A DNA stretch of 55,299 bases from Pelomonas sp. KK5 (GCF_001984095.1 NZ_LYVQ01000007.1:1-55299); one strand, 5' to 3'; shown: positions 39,633 to 48,322, numbered from the stretch's first letter. Numbers and translations: made by a program. Notes: a model not told the origin generated them from the letters alone.

Positions 39633-42488
39633 ATGCTGATCCAGGAAACCGACTACGGCACGCCCGCCAAGCAATCGGACATCGAGGTAACGCTCGAAAT
39701 CGACGGACAGGAAGTCACGGTGCCGAAGGGCACGTCGGTGATGCGCGCCGCCGTCGACGCCGGCATCCAGGTCCCCAAGCTCTGCGCCACCGACAGCCTC
39801 GAGCCCTTCGGCTCCTGCCGCCTGTGCCTGGTGGAAGTGGAAGGCCGCCGCGGCTATCCGGCCTCCTGCACCACGCCTTGCGAGCCGGGCATGAAGGTGA
39901 AGACCCAGTCGCCGAAGCTGCAGGAGCTGCGCAAGGGCGTGATGGAGCTCTACATCTCCGACCACCCGCTGGACTGCCTGACCTGCGCCGCCAACGGCGA
40001 TTGCGAGCTGCAGGACATGGCCGGCGTCACCGGCCTGCGCAACGTCCGCTACGGCTACGACGGCGAGAACCACCTGGACGCCAAGAAGGACGAATCGAAC
40101 CCGTACTTCACCTATGACGCCAGCAAGTGCATCGTCTGCAACCGCTGCGTGCGCGCCTGCGAGGAAACGCAAGGCACCTTCGCGCTGACCATCTCCGGCC
40201 GCGGCTTCGAGTCGCGCGTGTCGCCGGGCATGGACGAGCCCTTCATGGACTCCGAGTGCGTGTCCTGCGGCGCCTGCGTGCAGGCCTGCCCGACCGCCAC
40301 GCTGCAGGAGAAGTCGGTCATCTGGCTGGGCCAGGCCGAGCACAGCGTGATCACCACCTGCGCCTATTGCGGCGTCGGCTGCTCGTTCAAGGCCGAGATG
40401 AAGGGCACGGAAGTCGTGCGCATGGTGCCCTGGAAGGACGGCAAGGCCAATGACGGCCACTCCTGCGTCAAGGGCCGCTTCGCCTGGGGCTATGCCACGC
40501 ACAAGGACCGCATCACCAAGCCGATGATCCGCGCCACGATCGACGAGCCCTGGCAGGAAGTCAGCTGGGAAGTCGCCATCGGCCACGCGGCCAGCGAGTT
40601 CAAGCGCCTGCAGGCCAAGTACGGCAAGGACTCGATCGGCGGCATCACCTCCTCGCGTTGCACGAACGAGGAAACCTACCTCGTGCAGAAGCTGATCCGC
40701 GCGGCCTTCGGCAACAACAACGTGGACACCTGCGCCCGCGTCTGCCACTCGCCGACCGGCTACGGCCTGGGCGCCACGCTGGGCACCTCGGCCGGCACGC
40801 AGACCTTCAAGTCGGTGGAAGAGGCCGACGTGATCATGGTCATCGGCGCCAACCCGAGCGACGGCCATCCGGTCTTCGCCTCGCGCATGAAGAAGCGCCT
40901 GCGCCAGGGCGCCAAGCTGATCGTCGTCGACCCGCGCAAGATCGACATCGTCAGCGGCCCGCACGTGAAGGCGGTGCACCACCTGCCGCTGCGCCCGGGC
41001 ACCAACGTTGCGGTCATCACCGCGATGGCCCACACCATCGTCACCGAGGGCCTGGTGAACGAGGCCTACGTGGCCGAGCGTTGCGATCCGAAGTCCTTCG
41101 GCGAATGGCGTGAGTTCGTCGCCAAGCCGGAGAACTCGCCCGAGACGCTGGAAGCGTCCAGCGGCGTGCCCGCGGCCGACCTGCGCGCCGCGGCCCGCCT
41201 CTACGCCACCGGCGGCAATGCCGCGATCTATTACGGCCTGGGCGTCACCGAGCACAGCCAGGGCTCGACGATGGTGATCGGCATCGCCAACCTGGCGATG
41301 GCGACCGGCAACGTCGGTCGCGAAGGCGTGGGCGTGAACCCGTTGCGGGGCCAGAACAACGTCCAGGGCTCCTGCGACATGGGTTCCTTCCCGCACGAGC
41401 TGCCGGGCTATCGCCACATCAGCGACAGCGTCGTGCGCGCCCAGTTCGAGGAAGCCTGGGGCGTGACGCTGGAACCGGAACCGGGCCTGCGCATCCCGAA
41501 CATGTTCGAGGCCGCCATCGACGGCAGCTTCAAGGGCCTGTATTGCGAGGGCGAGGACATCGTCCAATCCGACCCGAACACCCAGCACGTGGCCGAGGCG
41601 ATGAAGTCGATGGAGTGCGTGGTCGTGCAGGACATCTTCCTGAACGAGACCGCCAAGTACGCCCACGTCTTCCTGCCGGGTTCTTCCTTCCTCGAGAAGG
41701 ACGGCACCTTCACCAATGCCGAGCGCCGCATCTCGCGCGTTCGCAAGGTGATGCCGCCGCTGGCCGGCCTGGCGGACTGGGAGGTCACGGTCAAGCTCTC
41801 CGAGGCGCTGGGCTATCCGATGCCCTACAAGAACCCCGAGGCGATCATGGACGAGATCGCCGCGCTGACGCCCACCTTCAGCGGTGTCTCCTACAAGAGG
41901 ATCGAGGAACTGGGCGGCAGCATCCAGTGGCCCTGCAACGAGGCGGCGCCTGACGGCACGCCGACGATGCACATCAACAAGTTCGTCAAGGGCAAGGGCA
42001 AGTTCATCATCACCCAGTACGTGCCGACCGACGAGAAGGTCACGCGCAAGTTCCCGCTGCTGCTGACGACGGGCCGCATCCTGTCGCAGTACAACGTCGG
42101 CGCCCAGACCCGCCGCACGGCCAACAACGAATGGCACAGCGAGGACCGGCTGGAGATCCACCCGCACGACGCCGAGGACCGCGGCATCCGCGAGGGCGAC
42201 TGGGTCGGCATCACGAGCCGCGCCGGCGAGACGGTGCTGCGCGCGGTGGTCTCCGAACGCATGCAGCCGGGTGTGGTCTACACGACCTTCCACTTCCCCG
42301 AGTCCGGCGCCAACGTGATCACGACGGACAGCTCCGACTGGGCCACCAACTGCCCCGAGTACAAGGTGACCGCGGTGCAGGTGATGCCGGTGATGCAGCC
42401 GTCCAGCTGGCAGCAGGAGTACAGCCGCTTCAACAAGGCGCAGCAGGAATTCCTGGATGCGCGCAACGACGTGGTGTCGGCGAAGTAA
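39633..42488 (+). CDS. fdsA: NAD-dependent formate dehydrogenase alpha subunit (FdsA, Mo/W-pterin)
   Basis: A 951-residue catalytic subunit. It has an N-terminal [2Fe-2S] domain (Cys51, 62, 65, 79), a His111/Cys115/118/124 cluster, ferredoxin clusters (Cys166/169/172/176 and 209/212/215/219) and a catalytic [4Fe-4S] cluster (Cys243/246/250/278). The bis-MGD active site has Cys371 followed by His372 in CARVCHSPT, so the metal ligand is Cys, not selenocysteine. It oxidises formate to CO2. GGAGGAG precedes the start. All residues needed for activity appear present. Confidence 0.96.
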   Translation: MLIQETDYGTPAKQSDIEVTLEIDGQEVTVPKGTSVMRAAVDAGIQVPKLCATDSLEPFGSCRLCLVEVEGRRGYPASCTTPCEPGMKVKTQSPKLQELRKGVMELYISDHPLDCLTCAANGDCELQDMAGVTGLRNVRYGYDGENHLDAKKDESNPYFTYDASKCIVCNRCVRACEETQGTFALTISGRGFESRVSPGMDEPFMDSECVSCGACVQACPTATLQEKSVIWLGQAEHSVITTCAYCGVGCSFKAEMKGTEVVRMVPWKDGKANDGHSCVKGRFAWGYATHKDRITKPMIRATIDEPWQEVSWEVAIGHAASEFKRLQAKYGKDSIGGITSSRCTNEETYLVQKLIRAAFGNNNVDTCARVCHSPTGYGLGATLGTSAGTQTFKSVEEADVIMVIGANPSDGHPVFASRMKKRLRQGAKLIVVDPRKIDIVSGPHVKAVHHLPLRPGTNVAVITAMAHTIVTEGLVNEAYVAERCDPKSFGEWREFVAKPENSPETLEASSGVPAADLRAAARLYATGGNAAIYYGLGVTEHSQGSTMVIGIANLAMATGNVGREGVGVNPLRGQNNVQGSCDMGSFPHELPGYRHISDSVVRAQFEEAWGVTLEPEPGLRIPNMFEAAIDGSFKGLYCEGEDIVQSDPNTQHVAEAMKSMECVVVQDIFLNETAKYAHVFLPGSSFLEKDGTFTNAERRISRVRKVMPPLAGLADWEVTVKLSEALGYPMPYKNPEAIMDEIAALTPTFSGVSYKRIEELGGSIQWPCNEAAPDGTPTMHINKFVKGKGKFIITQYVPTDEKVTRKFPLLLTTGRILSQYNVGAQTRRTANNEWHSEDRLEIHPHDAEDRGIREGDWVGITSRAGETVLRAVVSERMQPGVVYTTFHFPESGANVITTDSSDWATNCPEYKVTAVQVMPVMQPSSWQQEYSRFNKAQQEFLDARNDVVSAK

Positions 42489-42500
42489 GCTGGTGGGGTG

Positions 42501-43343
42501 ATGAACGCGCCGAACGAGATCGCCACCCCCGCTGACGCCTTCTGCGAAGGCGCCCGCGAGGTGCGCGTGCGCGGGCTGCGCGGTGGACAGGCCTTCGAGG
42601 CGCCCGACTGGGTGGCCGAGGAAGTGCCGGTGGCGCTGGAGTTCAACGGCATCTCCCACGCGGTGATGCTGGCCACGCCGCTGGACCTGGAGGACTTCGC
42701 GCTGGGCTTCTCGCTCAGCGAGGGCATCCTGGATGCGGCGCACGAGCTCTATGCGGTGGACGAGGAGGTTTCGCCCGAAGGCGTGACGCTGCAGCTGCAG
42801 GTGGCCAGCTCCGCCTTCATGCGGCTGAAGGAACGCCGCCGCTCGATGACCGGCCGCACCGGCTGCGGCCTGTGCGGCACCGAGAGCCTGGCGCATGTGA
42901 GGCAAGACCTGGCCCCGGTGTCGGCGCGTGCGTCATGGAACGCCAAGGCCGTGTCGCATGCCATGGCCCAGTTCCGCGCGCACCAGACGCTGCAGCAATC
43001 GACCGGCGCCGTGCATGCGGCCGCCTGGTGCACCCGCGAGGGCGAGCTGCGCTGGCTGCGCGAGGACGTCGGCCGGCACAACGCGCTGGACAAGCTGATC
43101 GGCGCGCTGGCCCGCAACGACGTGGATGCCTCGCAGGGCTTCATCGCCGTCACCAGCCGCGCCAGTTTCGAGATGGTGCAGAAGGCGGCGAAGGCGGGGG
43201 TGTCGCTGCTCGCGGCCGTATCGGCGCCCACGGCCTTCGCCATCGAGACCGCGCGCTGCGCTGGCCTCACGCTGGTCGGCTTCGCGCGCCAGCAGGACCT
43301 GGTGGTCTACAGCCACGCCGACAGAATCAGTTTAGGTAACTAG
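42501..43343 (+). CDS. fdsC: Formate dehydrogenase sulfurtransferase (FdhD/FdsC)
   Basis: A 280-residue FdhD-family protein. The active cysteines are Cys122 and Cys125 in GCGLCGTESL, which pass sulfur to the bis-MGD cofactor needed by FdsA. Later conserved parts include EDVGRHNALDKLIG and VTSRASFEMVQKAA. The start is ATG at 42501; GTG at 42498 is an alternative. It is in the fdsGBACD order, 12 bases after fdsA, and fdsD follows 2 bases later. Confidence 0.95.
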   Translation: MNAPNEIATPADAFCEGAREVRVRGLRGGQAFEAPDWVAEEVPVALEFNGISHAVMLATPLDLEDFALGFSLSEGILDAAHELYAVDEEVSPEGVTLQLQVASSAFMRLKERRRSMTGRTGCGLCGTESLAHVRQDLAPVSARASWNAKAVSHAMAQFRAHQTLQQSTGAVHAAAWCTREGELRWLREDVGRHNALDKLIGALARNDVDASQGFIAVTSRASFEMVQKAAKAGVSLLAAVSAPTAFAIETARCAGLTLVGFARQQDLVVYSHADRISLGN

Positions 43344-43345
43344 TT

Positions 43346-43585
43346 ATGCACATCGAGAACCTGATCCGCATGGCCAACCAGATCGGCGCCTTCTTCCAGG
43401 ACATGCCGGACCATCCGGAAGCGCTGGAAGGCGCGTCCCAGCACATCAAGAAGTTCTGGGAGCCACGCATGCGGCGGGCGCTGCTGGCCTATGTGGATGG
43501 GGACGACTCGAGCGCGCTGAGCCCCTTCATCCTCGAGGCGATCACCACGCATCGGGAGTTGCTGGAGCCGCTGGTCCGCGCCTGA
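43346..43585 (+). CDS. fdsD: Formate dehydrogenase delta subunit (FdsD)
   Basis: A 79-residue small subunit, starting MHIENLIRMANQIGAFFQ, with WEPRMRRALLAYVDG, as in FdsD of Rhodobacter and Cupriavidus. It supports cofactor insertion or complex stability. It ends the operon. The convergent TIGR03790-like gene starts its stop region only 4 bases later. No strong Shine-Dalgarno is seen, so translation is probably coupled to fdsC. Confidence 0.93.
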   Translation: MHIENLIRMANQIGAFFQDMPDHPEALEGASQHIKKFWEPRMRRALLAYVDGDDSSALSPFILEAITTHRELLEPLVRA

Positions 43586-43589
43586 TCCG

Positions 43590-45008
43590 CTAGCTCGAAC
43601 TCGCCAGCGTGCAGCTCTGGCTGGCATTCGTCGGGCAGGGGCCGGTCCAGCGCAGTTGAACGGCGGTGGCCGGCGGCCGCGGGGCCGTGAGGCTCTGCAG
43701 CTGCGCGCGCGAGGCCGTATTGAAGCTGGCCAGCGTGGTCCAGTTCCCGGTCGTCGTCGTGCGGTAGTCCAGCGTGTAGCGGCTGCCCGGCCGCAACGCG
43801 CGGCTGCTGATCAGGTAGTTGTTGCCGCTGATCGTCAGCGTCGGCGCATCGCGCCACGGCTGGGCGAGCGGCTCGCCGACGAACAGGCCCTGGCCCGGCG
43901 TGGCCACCGACTTCCAGTAGGCCTCGATCAAGGTGGCGCCGCGCCAGTACTGGTCGATCAATACCGAGGCTTCGGGAAACTTGTCCGTGTAGTTGCAGGG
44001 CTCCTCGACGGTGCCGTAGCTGGCGGTCAGGCCCGCGTCGAGCCAGGCCGTCACGAGGGTCTGGCCGGCGTTGCCGTTGGGCAGCACGCCGGCATAGGAG
44101 GTGAGCGAATCGCCGATGGCGCCGGGGCGGTACTGGTTCGTCGTCAGCGAGGGGATGCTCGGCAGGCCGGTGAAATAGAACAGCACATCGGTCTTGCCGC
44201 TGATCACGTCGGAGCCCAGGCCGCCGGAGTTGTCCACGTAGTTCAGCGCCAGCGTGCTGGCCCACAGCGTGGGCAGCGGGGAAAAGTCGGTGTAGCGCCC
44301 GCTGCGGTTGGCGTCGCTGGTGCGGATCAGCCAGCCGGTGCCGGCGGGGGCCGTGCCGTCGGCGGACACGCCCTTGTCGATCAGCGCGTTCGCGGCATCG
44401 AGGGTCGTGCGCGCCAGCATCATCGAGGGCCGCATGCCGAGGTCGGTCTGCGGCGCCTGCGACTCGGAGTTGAAGTAGGCCGAGCTCGTCGTGGTCGCGC
44501 AGGCGGCGTTGCAGTAGCTGGCCTTGTAGCCGAAGGCCATGGCGCTGGTGATGCTCATCGAGCAGCTGCTGCCCTTGACGCGCGAAGGGGCGCTCCAGGT
44601 CAGCAGCGTCGCCTGCACGCCGGCGGGCAACTGGGCGTCGATGGCGGCCTTCAGCGTGGCGAAGTCCGTGGACGAGATCTCGGCGGCCGTCGTCGGCAGC
44701 GTGACGCGGATCATGTTGGCGGCCGGGATGCCGCGTTTCGTCTGGTAGCTCGCAGCGATCGCCTCGGACACCGGATCGCCGTTGGCCACGATCACGGCCA
44801 GTTGCGCGGCGCCGATGCCGTGCGACGGCAGGTTCAGCGTCAGCGTGGACAAGGGCGTGTCGACGCTGCCCGAGCCATCCGTGGACGTGGAGGACGCGCC
44901 GCCGCCGCCACCGCCGCAGGCCGCGAGAAGAAGGAGCGCCAGTACGGCGGCGAGAAGGGCGGCCTTCCGGATATGCCGCTCAATTTGAGAGTTAGGAAAG
45001 GCCCGCAT
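43590..45008 (-). CDS. TIGR03790-like lipoprotein
   Basis: A 472-residue protein. The start at 45008 gives a signal peptide ending in LLLAAC, so the lipidated Cys is near residue 29. A Gly-rich linker then leads to a domain with AQLAVIVANGDPVSEAIAAS, as in TIGR03790 proteins, which occur in many environmental bacteria with unknown function. The C-terminal third adds an extra beta-rich segment with YRTTTTGNWTTLASFN. It ends 4 bases from fdsD, convergently. A longer frame to 45101 lacks a signal. Confidence 0.75.
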   Translation of the reverse strand: MRAFPNSQIERHIRKAALLAAVLALLLLAACGGGGGGASSTSTDGSGSVDTPLSTLTLNLPSHGIGAAQLAVIVANGDPVSEAIAASYQTKRGIPAANMIRVTLPTTAAEISSTDFATLKAAIDAQLPAGVQATLLTWSAPSRVKGSSCSMSITSAMAFGYKASYCNAACATTTSSAYFNSESQAPQTDLGMRPSMMLARTTLDAANALIDKGVSADGTAPAGTGWLIRTSDANRSGRYTDFSPLPTLWASTLALNYVDNSGGLGSDVISGKTDVLFYFTGLPSIPSLTTNQYRPGAIGDSLTSYAGVLPNGNAGQTLVTAWLDAGLTASYGTVEEPCNYTDKFPEASVLIDQYWRGATLIEAYWKSVATPGQGLFVGEPLAQPWRDAPTLTISGNNYLISSRALRPGSRYTLDYRTTTTGNWTTLASFNTASRAQLQSLTAPRPPATAVQLRWTGPCPTNASQSCTLASSS

Positions 45009-45391
45009 CGGCGCGATTGTGGCGTAGCGCCGTGCCCCGGATTCACCCCCTCGCACAGTAAAGAATTCGTCACATCTGCACCACATTGGCGCGATATGCA
45101 AGCCCTAGATGTTGTTGGGCGTAAAAGCCACGCCTGGCAAGTCAGCGCCGGCGACATCCGATGGTGCTTGGCTTCTTCAGGCGGCAAACCCGCTGGTTTA
45201 ATCGCTTAACTGAAAGTTTGCGCACACCAACATCCCTGTTTTGGTGCTCGTGTCTGAGGAAAACCCCAAGTGCGTGCGTGGTTGATGACATCTACATTGC
45301 ACAGCACTCGATGCGGATGCCTGTCACAAGCGGCAGACGCGAGGCGGGGCTGAGGAGACATACACAACAGAAAGCAAGATCAACGAATCCA

Positions 45392-45404
45392 GTGACACTG
45401 TCAC
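45392..45404. promoter_or_regulatory. Palindrome GTGACACTGTCAC
   Basis: A perfect 6+1+6 palindrome directly before the terminator. It might be an operator, or another small hairpin in the RNA candidate. It is unassigned. Confidence 0.3.
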
Positions 45405-45410
45405 AATTCG

Positions 45411-45448
45411 CGGGCACCGAAGCAGCGCTTCCGGTGCCCGTTTTGTTT
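45411..45448 (+). terminator. Rho-independent terminator
   Basis: An 8-bp outer stem (45411-45418 with 45433-45440) is extended by GAAGC/GCTTC (45419-45423 with 45427-45431) with one bulged C, then TTTTGTTT. It is the strongest intrinsic terminator I can see in the window. It lies 73 bases before the TauE start. Confidence 0.85.
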
Positions 45449-45513
45449 GTATCTGCCGACTTTCTTCCGTGTTCCCGGCGCCTGTGCGCCGCGGCCTGTG
45501 AACGCTTCCCCCG

Positions 45514-46275
45514 ATGCTTGAACTCACCACCGTCGCGCTGGCTTCCCTGCTGGCTGGTTTCATCGATGCCGTCGTCGGCGGTGGCGGCCTCGTGCTGGTG
45601 CCGGCGCTGTTCGGCGTGTTCCCCAGCAGCGTGCCGGCCACCTTGCTGGGCACCAACAAGGGCGCTTCGGTCTGGGGCACGGCCTGGGCGACGGTGCAGT
45701 ACGCGCGGCGCGTCTCGCTGAACTGGAAGGCGCTGGCGCCGGCAGCCGTGTTCGCGCTGGTGGGCGGTTTCGTCGGCGCCTGGGCGGTCACGCAGGTCAG
45801 CACCGACGGCCTGCGCAAGGCGCTGCCGCTGATCCTGGTGGCGGTGCTGGCCTACACGCTGGCGCGCAAGGACATGGGCCGCAACCACGAGCCGCGCTTC
45901 ACCGGGCGCAAGGAAACGCTGGTGGCCGGCGGCATCGCGCTGGTGGTCGGTTTCTACGACGGCTTCTTCGGGCCGGGTACCGGCAGCTTCTTTGTCTTCC
46001 TGTTCGTGCGCCTGCTGGGCTACGACTTCCTGCATGCCTCGGCCACCGCCAAGCTGATGAACGTGGCCACCAATGCGGCGGCGCTGTCGCTGTTTGCCTA
46101 CACCGGACACATCTGGTGGCATGTGGCGCTGGTGATGGCGGTGACCAATGTGGTGGGCAGCCTGATCGGCACGCGCATGGCCCTGCGCCGGGGCGCGGGC
46201 TTCGTGCGGGGCATGTTCGTCGTCGTCGTCTCGGTGCTGATTCTGAAAACAGGCTGGGATGCCTTCCTGCGTTGA
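45514..46275 (+). CDS. TauE/SafE-family sulfite or sulfonate-type exporter
   Basis: A 253-residue membrane protein with about eight hydrophobic segments. It starts LELTTVALASLLAGFIDAVV and repeats a GGGG-rich family motif (DAVVGGGGLVLVPAL, then GFYDGFFGPGTGSF). The family moves small anions such as sulfite or sulfoacetate across the inner membrane. The sox cluster 2.8 kb away gives a reason for a sulfite or sulfur-anion exporter, but this is only context. A strong terminator stands just upstream of the gene. Confidence 0.92.
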   Translation: MLELTTVALASLLAGFIDAVVGGGGLVLVPALFGVFPSSVPATLLGTNKGASVWGTAWATVQYARRVSLNWKALAPAAVFALVGGFVGAWAVTQVSTDGLRKALPLILVAVLAYTLARKDMGRNHEPRFTGRKETLVAGGIALVVGFYDGFFGPGTGSFFVFLFVRLLGYDFLHASATAKLMNVATNAAALSLFAYTGHIWWHVALVMAVTNVVGSLIGTRMALRRGAGFVRGMFVVVVSVLILKTGWDAFLR

Positions 46276-46332
46276 GCAAGTTTGGGCCTCGCGGGCGCTA
46301 CCATTCGTCACCCGACCGAATCCTGACCCGCC

Positions 46333-47151
46333 ATGCCCGTTGACCCGCAGTTGCGCTCGCTCGACATCGAGATCCCCACCCAGCCGGAGGTCCTCGTCAA
46401 GCTGTCGCTGCTGATGGCAGCGGAGGACGTGGACCTGCAGGCGATGTCCGCCCTGGTCGAATCCGACATGGCCCTGGCCGCCGCGGTGCTGAAGGCGGTG
46501 AACTCGTCGATGTACGGCCTGCGCGGCCGGGTGCAGACGGTGCACCAGGCGCTGACCTACCTGGGCATGCGCGAGGTCGCGGCGATCACCTTCGAGATGG
46601 GCCTGCGCGCCGCCTTCCCCTCGGCGGCCGAGCTGGAACAGGTCTGGTCACGGGCCGCACGGCGCGGGCTGATCATGGGTCGCATGGGCCAGCTGCTGGG
46701 CGTGGACCCGTGGGCGGCGCATTCGGCTGGCCTGTTCGAGGAATGCGGCAAGGCGGTGCTGTACCGCCACGCACCTGCTCATTACCCTTCGATGCTGCGT
46801 GCGGCGGCCAGCGACTCGGAGCTGGCCCAGCTCGAGCGCACGGCCTTCGGCGTCAGCCATGACGCGCTGGGCGCCGCCCTGTGCGAGAGCTGGGGCCTGG
46901 CGCCGGCTTCGGTGGCCAGCGTGCGCTACCACGTCGAGGTGCAGGCCACGCTGACGATGCCGGAGGCCCTGCAGCGCCGCACCGTCAGCGCGATCTCGAC
47001 GGTGGCCTGGGCCATGCTGCTGCAGCCTGAGCAGCTGGAAGAGGTGACCCAGGCCCTGGCGCCGCAGGCACAACTGGACGAGACCCTGGTGCTGCGCGCC
47101 GCCCGCCGCGTGACCGAGCAGCTGGAGCAGGCCGAGCAGCACGGCCGCTGA
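46333..47151 (+). CDS. HDOD-domain signalling protein
   Basis: A 272-residue protein made mostly of an HDOD domain (about 10-205). It shows PTQPEVLVKLSLLM, VLKAVNSSMYGLRGRVQTVHQALTYLG-type residues and GLFEECGKAVL. HDOD proteins lack a full HD catalytic site and act in signalling, often with diguanylate cyclases. It ends exactly where the convergent GGDEF gene ends (47151 and 47152). Confidence 0.92.
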   Translation: MPVDPQLRSLDIEIPTQPEVLVKLSLLMAAEDVDLQAMSALVESDMALAAAVLKAVNSSMYGLRGRVQTVHQALTYLGMREVAAITFEMGLRAAFPSAAELEQVWSRAARRGLIMGRMGQLLGVDPWAAHSAGLFEECGKAVLYRHAPAHYPSMLRAAASDSELAQLERTAFGVSHDALGAALCESWGLAPASVASVRYHVEVQATLTMPEALQRRTVSAISTVAWAMLLQPEQLEEVTQALAPQAQLDETLVLRAARRVTEQLEQAEQHGR

Positions 47152-48207
47152 TCAGGCGCCGCTGGCGGCCAGGCTCAGCCGGTCGCGGCCGGCATGCTTG
47201 GCGATGTACAGCGCCTCGTCGGCGGCCTGCATCAGGGCCTGCGCGCTCAGGTAGGGATGGGCGGGGCTGTAGGCGGCCAGGCCGACGCTGACCGTCAGCA
47301 CACCGGTCGATGAGCGCTCGTGCGGCACCTGCAGGGCCAGCAGGTCCTCGCGCAACTGCTCCAGCAGCCCCTGCGCCGCCCCGATGTCGAAGCCGGGCAG
47401 CAAGGCCACGAATTCCTCCCCGCCCAGCCGCGCCACCACGTCCGTATCGCGCTTGAAGCGCACCGCCAGCAATTGCCCCACGCGGGCCAGCGCCGCATCG
47501 CCGGCGGCCGTTCCGTAGCGCTCGTTGTAGGCCTTGAAGTGGTCCAGGTCCAGCACGGCCAGGGCCAGCAGGCCGCGGTCGCGCTGCGCGCGCTTGAACT
47601 CCCGGCGCAGGCGCTCGTCGAACTCGCGGCGGTTGGCCAGGCCGGTCAATTCATCGACGCGGCTCAGGCTGCCCAGTTCGCGGATCTTGGTGTCGAGTTC
47701 ATGCCGGGTCTGCGTCAGCGAGTGCTGCTGGCGTTCGATCTCCTGTTCCAGCCCGGCGCGGCGCTGCTGCTCGTGCTGCAGCTGCTGCCAGAGGTCCTTG
47801 TGCACGCGGTTCAGCGAGTGCGAGAGCTGCTGCAGTTCGGCCGGCGCCTCGGGCTCGCCGGGCAGCTCGCGGGCCGGCGGCGGCTGGGTCGGGTCGAAGG
47901 ACCGGGCGCTGGCGGCCATGCGGCGCAGGGGACGCAGCAGCATGCGGTCCAGCACCAGCGCGATCGCGCCGCTCAGCAGGGCCACCAGCAGCAGGTCGCG
48001 CAGCAGGACGGCGAGCAGCCGTTCGCCGCCAAGGGCCTGGCGCACTTCGTCGTCGCGCAGCGCCAGCAGGCCGTCGACCAGGGCCAGCAGCAACAGGCTC
48101 ACCAGGGCCACCGCGAGGACCATGCGCAGCCGCATCGAAGGCGCGGCGGCCCCGGCGGGCGCCGGGCTCAGGGACGATTCCTTGTCGGCGCTCGGGTCGA
48201 AGGACAT
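47152..48207 (-). CDS. Membrane-bound diguanylate cyclase (GGDEF)
   Basis: A 351-residue cyclase. Two membrane helices (about 29-50 and 67-89) are followed by a short HAMP-like or coiled-coil linker (about 125-180) and a GGDEF domain. The active motif is GGEEF at 262-266, and an RxxD inhibition site is at 253-256 (RDTD) five residues before it. It would make c-di-GMP from two GTP and be product-inhibited. The periplasmic segment is only about 15 residues, so signal input is unclear. The start at 48207 is chosen because the longer frame is not family-like. Confidence 0.93.
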   Translation of the reverse strand: MSFDPSADKESSLSPAPAGAAAPSMRLRMVLAVALVSLLLLALVDGLLALRDDEVRQALGGERLLAVLLRDLLLVALLSGAIALVLDRMLLRPLRRMAASARSFDPTQPPPARELPGEPEAPAELQQLSHSLNRVHKDLWQQLQHEQQRRAGLEQEIERQQHSLTQTRHELDTKIRELGSLSRVDELTGLANRREFDERLRREFKRAQRDRGLLALAVLDLDHFKAYNERYGTAAGDAALARVGQLLAVRFKRDTDVVARLGGEEFVALLPGFDIGAAQGLLEQLREDLLALQVPHERSSTGVLTVSVGLAAYSPAHPYLSAQALMQAADEALYIAKHAGRDRLSLAASGA

Positions 48208-48285
48208 GGCGGGCGGCGGCGTCGTGAAAGCAGCGGTGAGGCAGTGTAAGAGCCGGTGTTCCCCAGTTTGTCGGGGCTCCCTAGT

Positions 48286-48315
48286 TTGCAAAACATCAGC
48301 ATATGCTTATATAGT
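48286..48315 (+). promoter_or_regulatory. Sigma-70-type promoter of the soxR gene
   Basis: TTGCAA (48286-48291), an 18-base spacer and TATAGT (48310-48315) form a plausible promoter. The expected start of transcription, about 7 bases after the -10, falls at or next to the ATG at 48323, so the mRNA would be leaderless. The patch is distinctly AT-rich in a GC-rich surrounding. Confidence 0.6.
48298..48307. promoter_or_regulatory. Palindrome AGCATATGCT inside the soxR promoter spacer
   Basis: A perfect 10-base palindrome sits between the -35 and -10 boxes, where a repressor would block RNA polymerase. ArsR-family regulators bind AT-rich imperfect palindromes, so this is the natural site for the product of the gene itself. 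Confidence 0.55.
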
Positions 48316-48322
48316 GATTCAC

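Larger units (their letters stand above)
45250..45448 (+). ncRNA. Candidate small RNA or leader RNA ending in an intrinsic terminator
   Basis: On the plus strand no gene lies between fdsD (ending 43585) and TauE (45514), yet a textbook terminator stands at 45411-45448. Upstream, TGTCT (45251-45255) pairs with AGACA (45356-45360) and CCCC (45264-45267) with GGGG (45346-45349), enclosing internal loops GAGGAAAA and CTGAGG and an inner arm. GGA-type loop motifs recur at 45258-45260, 45314-45316 and 45354-45356. It is not an evident 6S, tmRNA, SRP or RNase P RNA. The 5' end is unknown. It could also be an attenuated leader of the TauE gene. Confidence 0.35.
45009..45513. other. 505-base non-coding stretch upstream of the TauE gene
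   Basis: No gene is supported here on either strand. The GC content is visibly lower than in neighbouring genes. The region holds an AAACC-CGCT-GGTTT hairpin (45186-45199), complementary blocks TGTCT/AGACA and CCCC/GGGG (45251-45267 with 45346-45360), a GTGACA-C-TGTCAC palindrome (45392-45404) and a strong terminator at 45411-45448. A 186-codon open frame runs through it but crosses into TauE in another frame and has no family resemblance. No convincing sigma-70 promoter was found. Confidence 0.6.

Noticed and set aside
38463-42905. A very long minus-strand open frame (about 1480 codons) opposite fdsB, fdsA and fdhD
   Set aside because: It is the complement of strongly conserved genes; its residues are dominated by Arg, Ala, His and Val with no domain, as expected when a GC-rich gene is read antisense.
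45240-45450. 6S RNA, tmRNA, SRP RNA or RNase P RNA in the 45 kb gap
   Set aside because: None of the conserved cores of these RNAs was recognisable; kept only as an unassigned RNA candidate.
45161-45721. An 186-codon plus-strand frame across the non-coding stretch
   Set aside because: It passes through a terminator hairpin and into TauE out of frame, has no family resemblance and ends in low-complexity Arg/Ser/Ala.
47534-48322. A long plus-strand frame leading into the ArsR gene
   Set aside because: It is antisense to the diguanylate cyclase; the natural ArsR start at 48323 gives the expected length.
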